From: Paragordius varius
Taxonomy: Eukaryota > Nematomorpha
NCBI GenBank assembly: GCA_964247055.1
Contig: OZ176050.1
Location: 4,836,001 to 4,900,000, forward strand
Direction of reading: 5' to 3'
DNA length: 64,000 nt
A model generated the notes under the pieces. The model ran no database searches. It was not told the origin of the DNA and saw only the letters and a program-made list of their open reading frames with translations. A program made the position numbers and the translations under genes. Position 1 is the first letter of the stretch. Each line of letters opens with the position of its first letter. Shown here piece after piece: positions 37,066 through 49,900 of the stretch.

Positions 37066-37805
37066 TAATTCATTATCATTGAAAATATTTATTAAAATTT
37101 GATTCTGCATTCATACTTAAGCTAAAATATTAAAACCAGTTTTTTCCTTAAATATGAATTAAAATTATGAGGCTATATATGTTCAAGGATTAATTATGTA
37201 TAAAGTGTTTTTATAATATTTGGATGTTTTAACAACTTTGATATGATAATATGCTTATCCTTTTTCTTGCAATAATCTTAAAACGATTTTATGTATAATA
37301 TCTAAACTTCTGCGCTCGATGAGCCCTAAAACAATAAATTTTATTTGAGGGAAATTTCGTCGCTTGGTACTGTTGACCTGTAGGTTTTTTATTTAAAAAC
37401 CTAGTATGATGCAAAATACAAAACATGAATCTACCTCAGCATAATTTTCGATTATATAAAATTTTTATCCATTTTTGCATTAACCAATACAAGATAATTG
37501 GATTCCACCAAAAATTACCATAATAAATATATCATTTAAATAAAATATTGAAAACTTTTGCCATAAATAGATGTAAACATTAGATTTAATTTGCCGTCCC
37601 TTAAACATACCTGAATATTTAAAACACATAAATAAACGACATTTATCCTTTTATACTTTTGCAGGTGTTACATAATATACATAATTACATTTATATACGT
37701 TGTTGTTATATTCAAAAAATGATATGTAAAATAATAATAAACCATAACTATATCAACAATATACATATTTGTTGAAATAAATTTCATTTCTATATGTCGT
37801 CATCT

Positions 37806-40800
37806 TCATCGCCTACTATTTCTACCCGTGTTTCCGTAATGACGATTCCTCAATTTGTGCGATAGATCCCGAGACTGCACTCCTGAATCCAGTCCTTTTC
37901 TACGGTAATCTCCTCTAACACCATCTCCATGGCTAACACCAGTATTCCGACTATTGCTCGTATTTACGAGATGAGCTAAAGTACTTGAATAACTCTTTGG
38001 GGATTTTCGTCGATAAAATTCGCTAGTTCCGCTTGTGTCATTGTTTTCTCCTCTACCAAGACCCTTGGCCCCAATATAGCCCACATTTCCACTGGCATAT
38101 TTATGATGATGATTACTATTACCATTATTATTGTGATCAAAATCGTTATGTTGTTTGATACGTTTAGTGCCCACCTTTTCTTTGTCATAACGGTGATATT
38201 CATCTTCAAAAGTTGTTGGTACTTTACGCTTACTGGAAGCATTCGTTTGAGTCGCAAAGCCAGCTGATCTTTTGGAATGACGTGATTGATCTTCTACAGA
38301 TACACCATAAGAACCATATGAAGGAGGGGACATTTGGCGACCTCTTGAATAATAACTACCTGAGGGATATGAGTGTCAATTTAAATTTTATCTATCACTT
38401 AATTAAATAACATAATAACTAGAGATGTAAATTGCAAATTATATCCGCTCCAAGATCAAAAATTATGCGCCATTTTACTGATTGCTTCATCACACTAATT
38501 TTTTACCAAAAAGTATGCCAATGTGGGACGCCTTATAGACACCATATAAAAATAACATTTAAAAATATTTTTCTAGGTGATCGAATTATTGTCTTTTTTG
38601 GATCCAGCATAAAAACTCACCATATTTTGATTTTTCCAGTAATATTACGCATATATAAATTTTAACACAAATTTGACTAGAAAAAATTGTACGAATAATT
38701 TGATAAGAACATTCTTCGTTTTCAATCCATATATCCATTCCCTTTTTGTATAAGATATCGGTGAATATTTTTGTAAGAGAAAGATAAAGCGCGATTTATG
38801 TTTTTTGTCAATAAAATACAGCAGCAAATGTCAAAGCCCAGGCCATTGCAGCTATAAACCATTCACTCAATCCCTTTACTGATGGGAATATGAGAACACT
38901 ATTCTTACAAATTTGTGCTAACATACAACAATTTAGATAAATAACACATTAGGAATAAAGTAATGCTTTCCAGCGCATGTATATATATCTGTGGTTAGCA
39001 GACATTTTTTACAATTACTTGATGATGAAGGCTGATATCCAATGGCTGTACCATTATCACTTCTGTGTTGAATAGTCGATGTTTGGGAATAGGGATCATG
39101 ATATCCACGAGTGCTTGATGAGAGAGGGGGTGGCGTCGTAGGAGGCGAAGGAGGTTTATTCAACATGGCAGGATTATGACTGGTAGTGCCATATAATTCA
39201 TGAGAACGGACTACTAATTTAGAGGCGTTTCCCTCGTTGTAACGAGACCGTTCATTACGGTCAGTAGTATAATCTACAGCGCCTGGGGCAGAACGATGAT
39301 GCGAAGATGAAAGAGCTTCCGCCGTTCGTCTAAAAAACATGTCATTTTGGCATTAATAGATTTTAAATGTTAAATTATATCAAGATGATAAAAAACGCAA
39401 AAGATTCAAAGTTAGAAAAAACCTGTAAGGTGGGGGATGATCCAATCTATGGCGATCCAAGTTTGGTAGATAGTCTTGCCGATGTTCCGGATTTGTTCGA
39501 ATCCCCACCGATTGTTCTTGATAATAGGGATAAGGGTTGTTGTAAGTCCTATTAGATTCCTGATAACTACCGCGATATGATGTAGAATTATTTTCGGAAC
39601 GTTGTTGATGGGATAATTTTTGAGAACCTGACATTGGGTTATTGTTACTGTAATTATTCGAGGAGCGCATATCAAAAGCATTATATGATGAATAACTGCT
39701 TGAAGGATAACCTTAACACGGAAAGAACAAATATGGATATTAATATGTTATCTAAAAAACCATAATTCATTATAGATTTTATATCAGGAGCAGTATAATT
39801 CATCTATATACAGTTTTATAGTTTTATCGGATCTTTATCATTTAAAAGACTATATTCTCGCTAACAAAAGTTGGAACAAAATATCCAATGGTATATGTTA
39901 GTATGAAAGAGTGGGCGCATTACCAGAGTTGTACTTTGAAGATAATCCATGGGATTGTTCTGCATTTAGGTGACTTCTTTTATCATATCGATCTCGGGAA
40001 TCGTCCATTCTTTTAACATTATTAGACGTTGAATTTGAAGGATAATTTTGACGAGCACTCTATATAAATTTATTAAAATTATCTTACATATTGATAATTA
40101 ACAAATATATATATCGATAAATCGACACTTTACCGGAAATTTTGAACGGCTTTGTCGATCAGGTAGGCTTCTATCCTTTGTATAATTGGGGTACATGTAA
40201 GAGGGTGCTTTCGCCGCATTTTCTCTTCTTGGAGAACTTCTCGCGGGCCTGTCTGAACCAAAAGTTCTGGCGGTTCCTCGTCCACGAAAATTTCGAGCTG
40301 GTGTAGATTGAACACCTTAAATTATATTAACGAATAAGTGATTATAGTTTCAACGGCGTTTAATTCTCTCGCTAATATAAATAAAACATTGTTTGGGTTT
40401 GTCTGTGTATATTATGTATGGCAGTACCCAAAACGTTTGCATTTTAAAAAGTAGATTAATAAAAGTGAGATTGGTCATTGTCATAATGATTGAAAATACC
40501 AAATCTTTTTGATGAAATGGGAAACTTTCTTGCGGATTCGAATCTTGACATTGTATTTGACTGATTTCCCCTCCCAAAACGACTATTTAAAGTTCCTCGA
40601 CTCCGAACAGACATTATTCTCGATTTGAAGGAACTTACAAAACTATTATTTTTTGGAGATGTTTCAACTGGCCTTCGCCTAGCAAAATTGTATTTCACAT
40701 CATTTCTATCATTTACAATACATAAAAAGGGTTAGACAATTTTTTGGAATGCGTGAATGCTAAGAAATTTATATATTACTGAGTTTTCCGTATCCGTGAA

Positions 40801-42026
40801 GGTGAAAGCCTATGCTTATTATCCGATGATAGAGTAGATTTGTGTAGTGATGAAGATATTTTTGTCGTTCTCGAAAAGGCAGGCATTTTTTTATCATCCT
40901 CTCGCTGTTTTCTGTTTTTATTAAAAAAATTAATTAATCCCATTCCTTAGTGTTAATCTGATTTTTTTGTACAAGTCAACCAATATATAATTACTTGCGG
41001 ACTTGTCTTTCCCGCTGTTTTCGTAAAAATGTTTGTCGTTTTTTCTGATAAACACTAGAATTGAAATATCGTTCAGGATGATTAACTATACCGCTTGTTT
41101 TTTCGGGAGTTTTTACATGGTCCGTCTTGACACGTTCAATGAAATTGGATGTCTTAAGAAAAGTAAATATCCGTTTAAATAAAACGCGAAATATAAAACA
41201 TCCAAATTCGATATATTTAATTTACATGCCTTATTAGAGGGTGTGATGTCTCTTGATCTTTTACGAGTCATTTTAATGGTACTTTTAACAGACTTTTTTT
41301 CGGATAAACCAACTTCTTGATTAATATTGGTGGATGAAGGCCGTATGACTTTAATTACTTTGTCTTCTTCATTCCATGTGAATGTAGGGATATTGGTTTC
41401 TTCTAATTTTTTATTCTCGGTATTGGGTTTAGTTTTTGGTGATGACATTTCAGTATTTGCTGATGATAATGTAGGATCTGATTGAGCCTACATTTATGGT
41501 TAAGGTTATGAAAATGTGGAAATAAAATATATAATATTTACAAATGTGATTGCAAGTTTTGTTCCATTGTATTCCAAGTTATTCAATTTGCTTATACACA
41601 AGCTAGCTTCTTGGGGAGTGGATAAATTTATCAATCCAAAACATAAAGAATTAGGAGCTGTTGAAGTAGATATGACTTTAACACCCATAACCTTGATATA
41701 AAACCGACACAAACTTTTCCGTGTTTATCAAATAATTCTTTCAAATCAGCGGCTTTTGTAGCAGTAGTCAATCCTTTGACCCATAAATTTTTACTCAAAA
41801 GTTCCAAAGAAGGGGGCTCCTCATTACTATTTTCAATTTTCGGTTCCTCTTTAATGTCATCCGGCTCTCTAAAAAAATTAACTATATAAAACTTTTCAGA
41901 TTGAACGACATTTGGTATAATATCCTGATCCAAATCATTTTGATTATCATCCACAACATAAGTCATTTCATCTTTCAACGTTTCAAGCTCTTGGTGAAAT
42001 TCTAAAACAGTCTGGCCTTCCGACAT
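37806..42026 (-). CDS. SAFB: SAFB/SLTM-like RNA-binding protein lacking a SAP domain
   Basis: A nuclear RNA-binding protein of the scaffold attachment factor B family. Eleven exons join in frame: 42026-41715, 41691-41542, 41487-41230, 41152-40995, 40911-40780, 40705-40500, 40315-40134, 40059-39924, 39711-39423, 39329-39019 and 38359-37806, giving 895 aa. The RRM is at residues 79-154 (KNLWVKGLTTATKAADLKEL, then VMGVKVIS and LCFGLINLSTPQEASLCISK), matching SAFB NLWVSGL...DLKNLF. It is followed by a Lys/Arg/Glu stretch and a long Ser/Arg/Gly/Tyr-rich tail (ARNFRGRGTARTFG, RNRHYGNTGRNSRR). The start ATG is preceded by an in-frame TAA nine bases upstream, and no SAP domain is encoded. Intron 1 is 23 nt. 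Intron 3 keeps frame only with a GC-AG donor (AAG/GCATGT). Confidence 0.85.
41692..41714 (-). other. Ultrashort 23-nt intron in the SAFB-like RRM
   Basis: On the coding strand the segment starts GTTTGTGTCGG and ends ATATCAAG. Excising it joins DKHGK to VMGVKVIS, reproducing SAFB SKYGKVVGAKVV without a gap. Unspliced, the frame runs out of the RRM consensus. Confidence 0.88.
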
Positions 42027-42312
42027 TTTAATTTATCGAACTTAAGTTTTATACAGGTGAAAAAATTAAAATTAATTTGAATAATTTTAAAATATATTAA
42101 AAAAATATTAATTTAATTTATTGTTATTTTTTAAAATCGGATGATTTATATATGATAAGCCGTATGTGTTAAATCACGTACTTTCTTTTGTTAAATTTGA
42201 TGACACAATCTGAAACAAGCTCTCTGACTGGTATATCAAAAATATAAACATAGGTTCTTGGGTTAAATTAAATCATATAAGTGGAGCTATAATTAATTTA
42301 CCAACAATCCCA
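42027..42312. promoter_or_regulatory. Divergent promoter region SAFB-like / BNIP3-like
   Basis: The two start codons are 286 bp apart on opposite strands, so the core promoters of both genes lie here unless upstream noncoding exons exist. No specific site is recognised. Confidence 0.5.
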
Positions 42313-43396
42313 ATGGATGAAACGAATGTTTCTAGAGAATCAAAATATTCCCATATAGCTCAAACTCTTGACATATTTGGTTATCCTACAAAAAATAAAT
42401 CGATATTGGACACTGCTAATCTTTACCGAAGCTATGTTTTAAACTCAAAAAATATACCAAAGAAAAAACATTTTGTAAAGAAAAAGCGTTTTCCAAAAAC
42501 TCCCCCCAACACTCCTACTATACGTTCAGAACCACCTCTATCCCGCGGAGATCCCAATTCTCTAGGTGGAGATACATTCATATGCAATCGACCTACTATC
42601 CCTACTTTTACTTGCAAAGAATGGCATCAGTATTTGACAGAATGTCATGATAAACGGAAACTTTATACACTGAACTGCGATTATCCCAGCCCAAACACAT
42701 CTTCATGGACTTCGGTTGATCAAATGCTTAAACAAGCTATTAAAGATAATATCCCTTTTGCTCCTAATGCGAAACCACCTTCTGAGTGGAGTAGGTCGGA
42801 AAAGTTTTTTTTGCTAAATACTTTTATATAAGTTACCGATTTCTAAACAATATTTCATCATTTAAATATAGTCCACTTTATCCAGCAAGTCCGTATCCCG
42901 AAGGCACGATTCTTTCAGTAAACTTAAATATAATGATTTTAAAATAACAGTATTTATTGTTTTTGAGCTAAATTTTTCAAATTTAGGATGAAAATTTGGA
43001 CACTGATTGGATATGGGATTGGTCGAATGGAAATGCTCAATTTATGTAAGATTTTACAATATTTTTTTTCAAAATTTTATTTCACTTATTTCTTTTCCAT
43101 ATATAATTTAGGGATGATCCCATACTTTTTGATTATAAGAATGAATCATCTAATGGCATATATAACGTTATAAACGGCCGGTTGCGAAATTCCAAATTCA
43201 TGAAATTTTTATTATTTTCGCCTGAAATACCATGGATTCTTATTACCAATTTATTTTCTCTTGCACTCGGTACCAGTATTGGGTATGTAATTTTATCAAT
43301 TTTTTTATTATTGAAAATTGCTCTTTGAAAGATATATTTTATAAATTTAGAATAATTTTGGGCATCCATTGGTACAATACATCTGGCTCATCTTAA
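42313..43396 (+). CDS. BNIP3: BNIP3/NIX-like mitochondrial outer-membrane mitophagy receptor
   Basis: Five exons, 42313-~42794, 42872-42917, 42987-43045, 43112-43282 and 43351-43396, give about 267 aa. The signature is DTDWIWDWSN at residues 181-190 (BNIP3 family SDWIWDWSS) and one C-terminal membrane segment, residues about 236-257 (PWILITNLFSLALGTSIGII). It aligns with the BNIP3 dimerising helix (LLLSHLLAIGLGIYIG), keeping small residues at the helix-contact positions although His is replaced by Asn. SSWTSV in exon 1 is a possible LC3-interacting motif. The family promotes mitochondrial clearance. The exon 1 donor is uncertain: phase requires ending at 42785 or 42794, while the better-looking GTAGGT at 42791 is out of phase. 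Exon 1 is otherwise unlike known family members. Confidence 0.68.
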
Positions 43397-44679
43397 TACG
43401 GTTAAATGAATTGATTCGCAAACTAATTGTCGAATCTACAATTTTTTATCTATGCATTGGTTTGATGGCTTTTTATATTTAATAACTTGCTTCAATATAA
43501 AGTCTCCTCGTATGCAAAAAATGGTAGATTTGCTTTAAACTCTATATATGTATAAAAAATCAATTCAATACATACATGTATTTTATATAAAAATAACCGC
43601 ATATGATAGAGTATTCCCCTTTCATCACTCGTATTAATATTTAACGAAAACTTATTTATGCATGTAACTGTATACAACAATGAATTGACCAATTTAATAG
43701 CAAATTATTCTTTTTTAACATAATACATATTTTATTATTTGAACATCACATTCTCATTTAAAATTTTTTAGATTTTTTTATATACCGATTTTAATTATAT
43801 ATTGATTGATCTCATAAAATAGGTTTTTTATTCATTTTTATTTATTATTCAAGAATAATTATTGTACTTTTTGTACGCAGTCATTTCTCACGTTTGGTTT
43901 AATATATATATATATTTTGCCCGTCATATATTTTGTAGTGTTATCTGTCTATTTTTGACATAATTATAACAAAGATAAATTTATTTTTTTGAAATAAAGT
44001 TGGCAAATTCATGGAATTTTAATTTCTCACTCTTTTTTTTATTTCATCATGTGTAATTTGGCTATTCATATTATCCAATATTTATTTTAATCAACTTAAC
44101 ATTAGTTGATGATTTTTCGATGTGTTCTCATTTTTTTAATTAAATAATTTTCCAATTCATTGCACGAAAAATCTTATTTATATTATTTCTATGTATTGTG
44201 ATTTATATTATATTGTAATGCATAGTTACTTAATAGCGTTAATTTTTATTTATCGGTGTATATGTGAAGATATATTTTGATTGAAAATATTATTGCAAAA
44301 ATCTTATTTTGAAAACTATGTAACTTAAAGTATATTAGCAAGCAGCACGCAAAGAGCTCTCTAACATGCATACACTACACTCTCTCAGCAATATTTATGT
44401 GTATCTTATACATCCCATATATGGCATATTTATAATTTATCATACCATATAGATTATTAATTTATTAAATTAAATTATATAGTTGATAAATTTTTTAAAG
44501 AGCTTACACATATAAGGGTTTAATACTGACTGTTATTTAGGAGTTAAGCTATTTAAAATTTATCTAATGAATGATTTTAGTGAACGTACCGTTTGCGGTT
44601 TATAAAAGAATACTATGCTCAATGAACCCTAAAAGATTAATATTAATATTGAAAGGTTTTGTAATCTTAAGTCGTAAAC
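43397..44679. other. AT-rich spacer, no gene seen
   Basis: No exon, repeat partner or RNA gene was recognised between the BNIP3-like gene and the LINE relic. Confidence 0.5.
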
Positions 44680-44689
44680 GACCTATTGG

Positions 44690-45060
44690 ATATAGATTGC
44701 CCTATTAATTTCCACTTCTTCCTATCTTTACTGATATATTCAAAGTCCTTCAATGTTATTCTACTCTTTTATCATGGCTAGCTATTTCATCGATGATCAG
44801 CATTATTTTCTTTCATTTTCTACCTTTCCAAACATTAAGGTTTTCTCTAGGGATTTAGACCGCAAAACTTGACAAACAACATTCTTTTATAAATTAGCTC
44901 TATTTGAAATCATCTAAATGAGCTTTTCATTATTAATTTTTCATGTATATCCCGTCTTACGCCAGCAGCTTCTTTCAAGAGCCATAAGAACTTTCTTGTC
45001 TTTTTTTAAGATTCCAACTCTCACATCCATGTGACCGGGAAATTAATATGGTTAATTTAG
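44690..45060 (-). mobile_element. Ancient RTE-type LINE relic (C-terminal tail)
   Basis: On the minus strand the translation contains SLEKTLMFGKVENERK, then a decayed SSMK..LAMIKE and EEVEINRAI. Upstream lie ESW-like and KKTRKF fragments. The order matches the conserved C-terminus of RTE-like LINEs (EKTLMLGKIEGKRRRGRQRM, KDREAW). Many stops and frame changes show great age. Confidence 0.65.
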
Positions 45061-46921
45061 TCATGAACTAATTTCACACAACTGTGTTTTACCACTAAAA
45101 ACCCTTTAACATTTATATTTACTCCACATTATCACAATTCATCCCATAAAAAAATGTGTTTCTGGGCCAAATAAAATTAGATATTTGTTGGTGGCTAACA
45201 TTTGTCTGTTTTCCACAGTTAATTATTTACGAAAGGAATTCATGTACAAAATTAGGAAACTTAAATATTGATTGTTTTAACACTTCATTACCATGTTTTG
45301 AAAATTTTGGTTTTATTGATGAAACATGATTCTCCTGTGTTATATAAAAAAGTTTCTATTTTCACAGTTTTGTAAATTTTGGACTTCCGAATGAGATATC
45401 TCCGAAACATGATTGAAACAAACAGCTATTTTAAAAACCGAAATTCAAGAATTTGCGGTAAAATGCAATTTAGCATTCTAAAGTTAATTAATTACATTTT
45501 TTACAATAATATACATTTTGTCTGTTTTATTAGCGAATTAAAAAAATCCAAAAAAATGGAAGCAAAAAAGTTTGAGATGAGTGTTTTTTGGAAACATACG
45601 CCTGAAAAGTTAAAGAAAGATATTTTTAAACTTGTCCCACTGCATTTAATATTTTTGAAGATATATAAATTTATTGCTCTGGGGTATAAAACTACTCCAA
45701 AAGGGAATGATTTTATTTGTATATATTTTTATCCAAAATAAGTCCCTTACAATCATAGTTAAAAATCTAATTAATCAACGATTATATTATTTTTAAATAT
45801 CGCGGTTACCTTAGAATTATTTGACCAATTTTTATTAAAAAGTATTTTTTTATCAAAAATATATTCCAAAAGAAACTAATGGTTAAAAGTATAAAATAAG
45901 CTATAATAATTTTAAAAATTTTGACCGTTTTTATTCGTATTAAAATAGCCGTCGTGTCTTTTTTTATCTCTTGTTGACAAATTAAAAATATGGCTTTAAA
46001 TTTTGTTTTCCATAATTGACTGTTAGATTATTTACGTTAAAGGCCCTATTTTTTCATAGATAGGAATGTCCAACGCTTTGTTCAGTGCCCCAAAATGTTC
46101 TAAAAAATGAAAAAATTGTGTAATCAAAATTTTAGGATTTAGACAATATATCATCCGAAATTGGGGTTTAAAAATTAAAAAGCCAAAAAGTATCAAACCA
46201 GTCACCAAGACATATGTGTTGGACACCCCTGATTTAGATTATTTAGGTTAAATTCATTGAAAATTAAATTGCAATGAGCTTTGTTACTATTGAGTAAAAT
46301 TAATATTTTGTCTAGTCTATTCAATCCAAAATTTAACGCCTATTTTAAAAGTGGGGGTATTACATTAACTGTGTGATCAACTTTTTTACAGGGGATTAAT
46401 ATATATTAGAAGGATTATTTATTATTATTGATTTTAACAAATATGATTGTTTTATCATAATAAAAAATTATAAATTTATAGTAATGTGTTTTGTGTGTAT
46501 TATTATAATAAAAATCACAGTATAACAATGTACAAATTTTTACAAGAACTTAATAATTCATTGTCTCATAGAAAATTAAATGTGTAAAATATCACTTGTT
46601 GTATAAATAATGGTTTTTTTGATTGTCCATCATTTTGATTGCGAATAATTGCCGCATGTTACCATAGTAACTTCCCGGGTGACAGTTATTCAAAAAGATA
46701 TATTTAAATTTTAAACATCTTTCTACTTAATAAATAAGGTTTTTTTATCTACTATTCAATTGATTATATGTAATATATAGATATAAAATTTGATAGTTTT
46801 TCACAGTAGCATAAAAATATACAATGGCACCATAATGAAATTACACAAAATTTAAAAAATCTATAAAATATGATAGAAAATTGTTTAAGTATATTTAATA
46901 TGGTTTTTATTAGCTGTTAGA
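45061..46921. other. Gene-free spacer between BNIP3-like gene and FGFR
   Basis: Apart from the hAT-like MITE at 46061-46231 nothing is supported. A 120-codon open frame at 45379-45741 has no recognisable homology and low-complexity composition. Confidence 0.5.
46061..46231. mobile_element. hAT-like MITE, about 170 bp
   Basis: The left end TAGGAATGTCCAAC and the right end GTTGGACACCCCTG are inverted relatives of the common hAT terminus CAGGGGTGTCCAAC. The candidate flanking 8-mers do not match, so the boundaries or target site have drifted. Confidence 0.6.
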
Positions 46922-49900
46922 TTAATTTGTTAAGTTATCGTTTTGATAGTAAGAATAATTTGGGTTAGGTAAGGATGAATGGGGATGATAATCAAGATAT
47001 ATCATATTTTTTGGATTGCTATAATTGGAAAAAATATTTTTTGGAGGCATGCTGGTGACACAACACTTTTTTCGTGAAATTGGGTTACTTTTTGGATTCT
47101 CGTATTCTTTCAAGGCATATTCAATTGCTCTTCCTGTCTCATAATGTAAAAATGTATCATCAGAGGGGTATTGGCATAAGGGCAGGGATTCAGTTTCTTG
47201 CTTCATATCAGGCGAATCACTAGAATGTTCGGACAGAGTGGGTGACCGTTCATTTGATGGACTGCTGTTGCTGTTTATATTACTGGCTGTGTGACAACTC
47301 TGACTTTGACGGCCAGATTCGTATGAAAAACTATTTTCCTTATTATCAGTATTTGTAATATGTTTCTGTTGTTGATGACCAACATGAAGAGTAGTATAGT
47401 TATAATTAATGCCATTGTTGTTTGTTGGATGATTAGGTATGTGGTGTCTGAAATGAACAGTGTTGTTATGGTGAGCAAATACAAATTGTTTTTCCGTTGA
47501 AGAACAGACGGAGGGTGTATCTAGAGAAACTCCTAAATCTTGATATTCCTACAAATATGAAAAGATAAATCTCTGTTGAAGCTAAAATTAGATTTGTGTT
47601 ATATTATAAAATCGTATGTTGGTGTAATTCATTTTTTAATTTTTGGTATTGTGATTACTTTTATGCTTAAAATTTTTATTATGCTACAAGATCAATATTG
47701 TAAAAATCTCTGATTAATGACTTTTGTCTTGCGTTAAGTAAGTTATATAAAAATTCAAAAATCAAATTTTACCACATTGAGCGTTGAAACCAAGATTCGA
47801 TTAAGGATTTGAGTCAATTTAGAAAAATCTGGTCGTGCTTCCGGAAACGCTTCCCAACATCGCATCATCACTCCATATCTGTGAAATATATATATTTTTT
47901 TACATTTTATTCATAAATAATATTTCACCCGAAAAATCTTATTTTAAAAACAAAGGGTAATATTTGAAGAAAGTTTACATTTCTTGGGGACAATTTTGTG
48001 GGCATTTAAGACGCTGTCCAGCTTTCAGAAAATCAAACAATCCCTCGACTGGTAAACTTGGATAGGGTGTTCCACCTAATGTCATAATTTCCCACAACAC
48101 GATTCCAAAGGACCAACTATGGTTCATAATTATAAAAAAGTTTTACAATAAATTTAGTGAATTTTCTACATTTAAATTTCATATAGTTAAAATGGTAATA
48201 TATATTAATAATTTTTTATTACATCTCAACTGGAATATTAACATTCTTTTTACATTTATGTGACCCGCTTCTATCAAATAAGCTTTAATCGATTTATAAC
48301 GTTTTTATAAAAGATAGCGACATTTTAGCGAATGACTTTAAATATCGTCACAAAAAAACTTACACATCGCTTTTAATGGTGTATTTTCGATCGAATAATG
48401 ATTCAGGCGCCATCCATTTTACTGGAAGTCGACCGTCCGTTGTCTTTTTATAGTAATCGTTCATGGCTAAATCTCGGGCTAAACCAAAATCAGCAATTTT
48501 GATCACGCCATCCTTGGTGAGAAGAATATTTCTGGCTGCTAAATCTCGATGTATGCACTATAAATTTGTATAAGTACAAATTATATTTGTTAAAAATGAT
48601 ATCAATCTTTGTTATTTATAAAAATAGATAAAAATTGGAACTAATTGATTTACTAGTAATGAATATATGATATAAAACAAATATATTTATGATTGAATAA
48701 GGTAACAACCGTTTTTATTCACCATATTTATACCATCAATTTACCTTTCGTGATGCCAAATAATCCATTCCTTGAGCAATTTGAACGGCAAAATTTACCA
48801 GATTTTTAGTTGACAGATGTGGGGTCGTCGAGGCTTCAATTTGTTTTTCTTGATTTATTTCTTTGGCCTTTACACTTTTCTCTGATGTGCAGAGCGATGT
48901 ATTATGACTTCCAGGGTTAGTGCTTTGGGTATTTGTATTGGAAGATGGGGAATATGTACTTTTAACTTGTTCGTATTGTGATTCGCGATTTTTTCGTAAA
49001 AAATCCCGTAGATTGCCTAACGATGCCATTTCGACTACCACATAAATGGGTCCTACAAATTATAAAACAATTGTAAAGGCTAATATAAGTGCCAAATAAG
49101 CCTAAAAATTTATTAAATTAACCGAATCTTTTAAGAGTTATTTTATCAAAATCAAGGGGCAAATATTTTAGAAAAACGTTCTGTATATGTATCTAAGTAT
49201 TTACATTCAATGGCCCTATTAGTATAAACAAACATTGAGAAATTTTATTAAATGGCAGTAAATCATTTTTTTTCGTATTCTTACATTAATACAAAGCATT
49301 GATTTTCCAAAATATAAGGCAGTGTGGGGAATAAAATACTCAAATTCTATCCCATACACCTCTAGAGAAACCTAAAACTCTTTTATAAGGTTAAGGGTAT
49401 ACAAGATAAATTAATTGAATATTACCCCCAATGCTAGTGCAACATCCAATCAAATTAATAATATTTTTGTGATGTCCAATAATTTTCATGACTTCCAGCT
49501 CAGAAACCAGATCTGCCAGCTCACGGTCTCCGGCATTGTCTTTAAGCATTTTAACGGCTACTTGTTTGGAGAATAGAATCGGAGGATATTGATTTAAATG
49601 CCGCTCCTCTGCATCTAATTGATGGTCTGGACTTTGAGTTGGAGGAATTTCGTGTTGCAGAAGGGATTCGAAAACGATCCCAAAAGCTCCTTCACCAATC
49701 TTACTTCCAAGTTTCAAACTGTTTTAATTAAACATATAGATTAATTATGATGAGTATATTTTATAAATGTTTGAAATTTTTTAAAGGTGCAAAAATCAAG
49801 CTGTAGTTATGAAAGATTTTTCAATTTATTCAAAAGATTTACCATTCTCTGGGTATTTCCCATCGATCGTCATACACCATAGAATAGTCTGTCCAGAGAC

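Noticed and set aside
37310-37380. Similarity of the GAGCCCTAAAACAATAAATT segment to the 3' flank of the LINE relic near 44615
   Set aside because: Only about 25 bases resemble each other in very AT-rich sequence; not enough to call a second LINE end.
42988-43173. Open frame overlapping the BNIP3-like exons 3-4 in another phase
   Set aside because: It would destroy the DWIWDWS motif and crosses good splice sites; it is a shadow frame.
45379-45741. 120-codon open frame on the plus strand
   Set aside because: No recognisable domain, low-complexity Lys/Phe/Ile composition and no splice or promoter context; likely a chance frame in AT-rich repeat-derived DNA.
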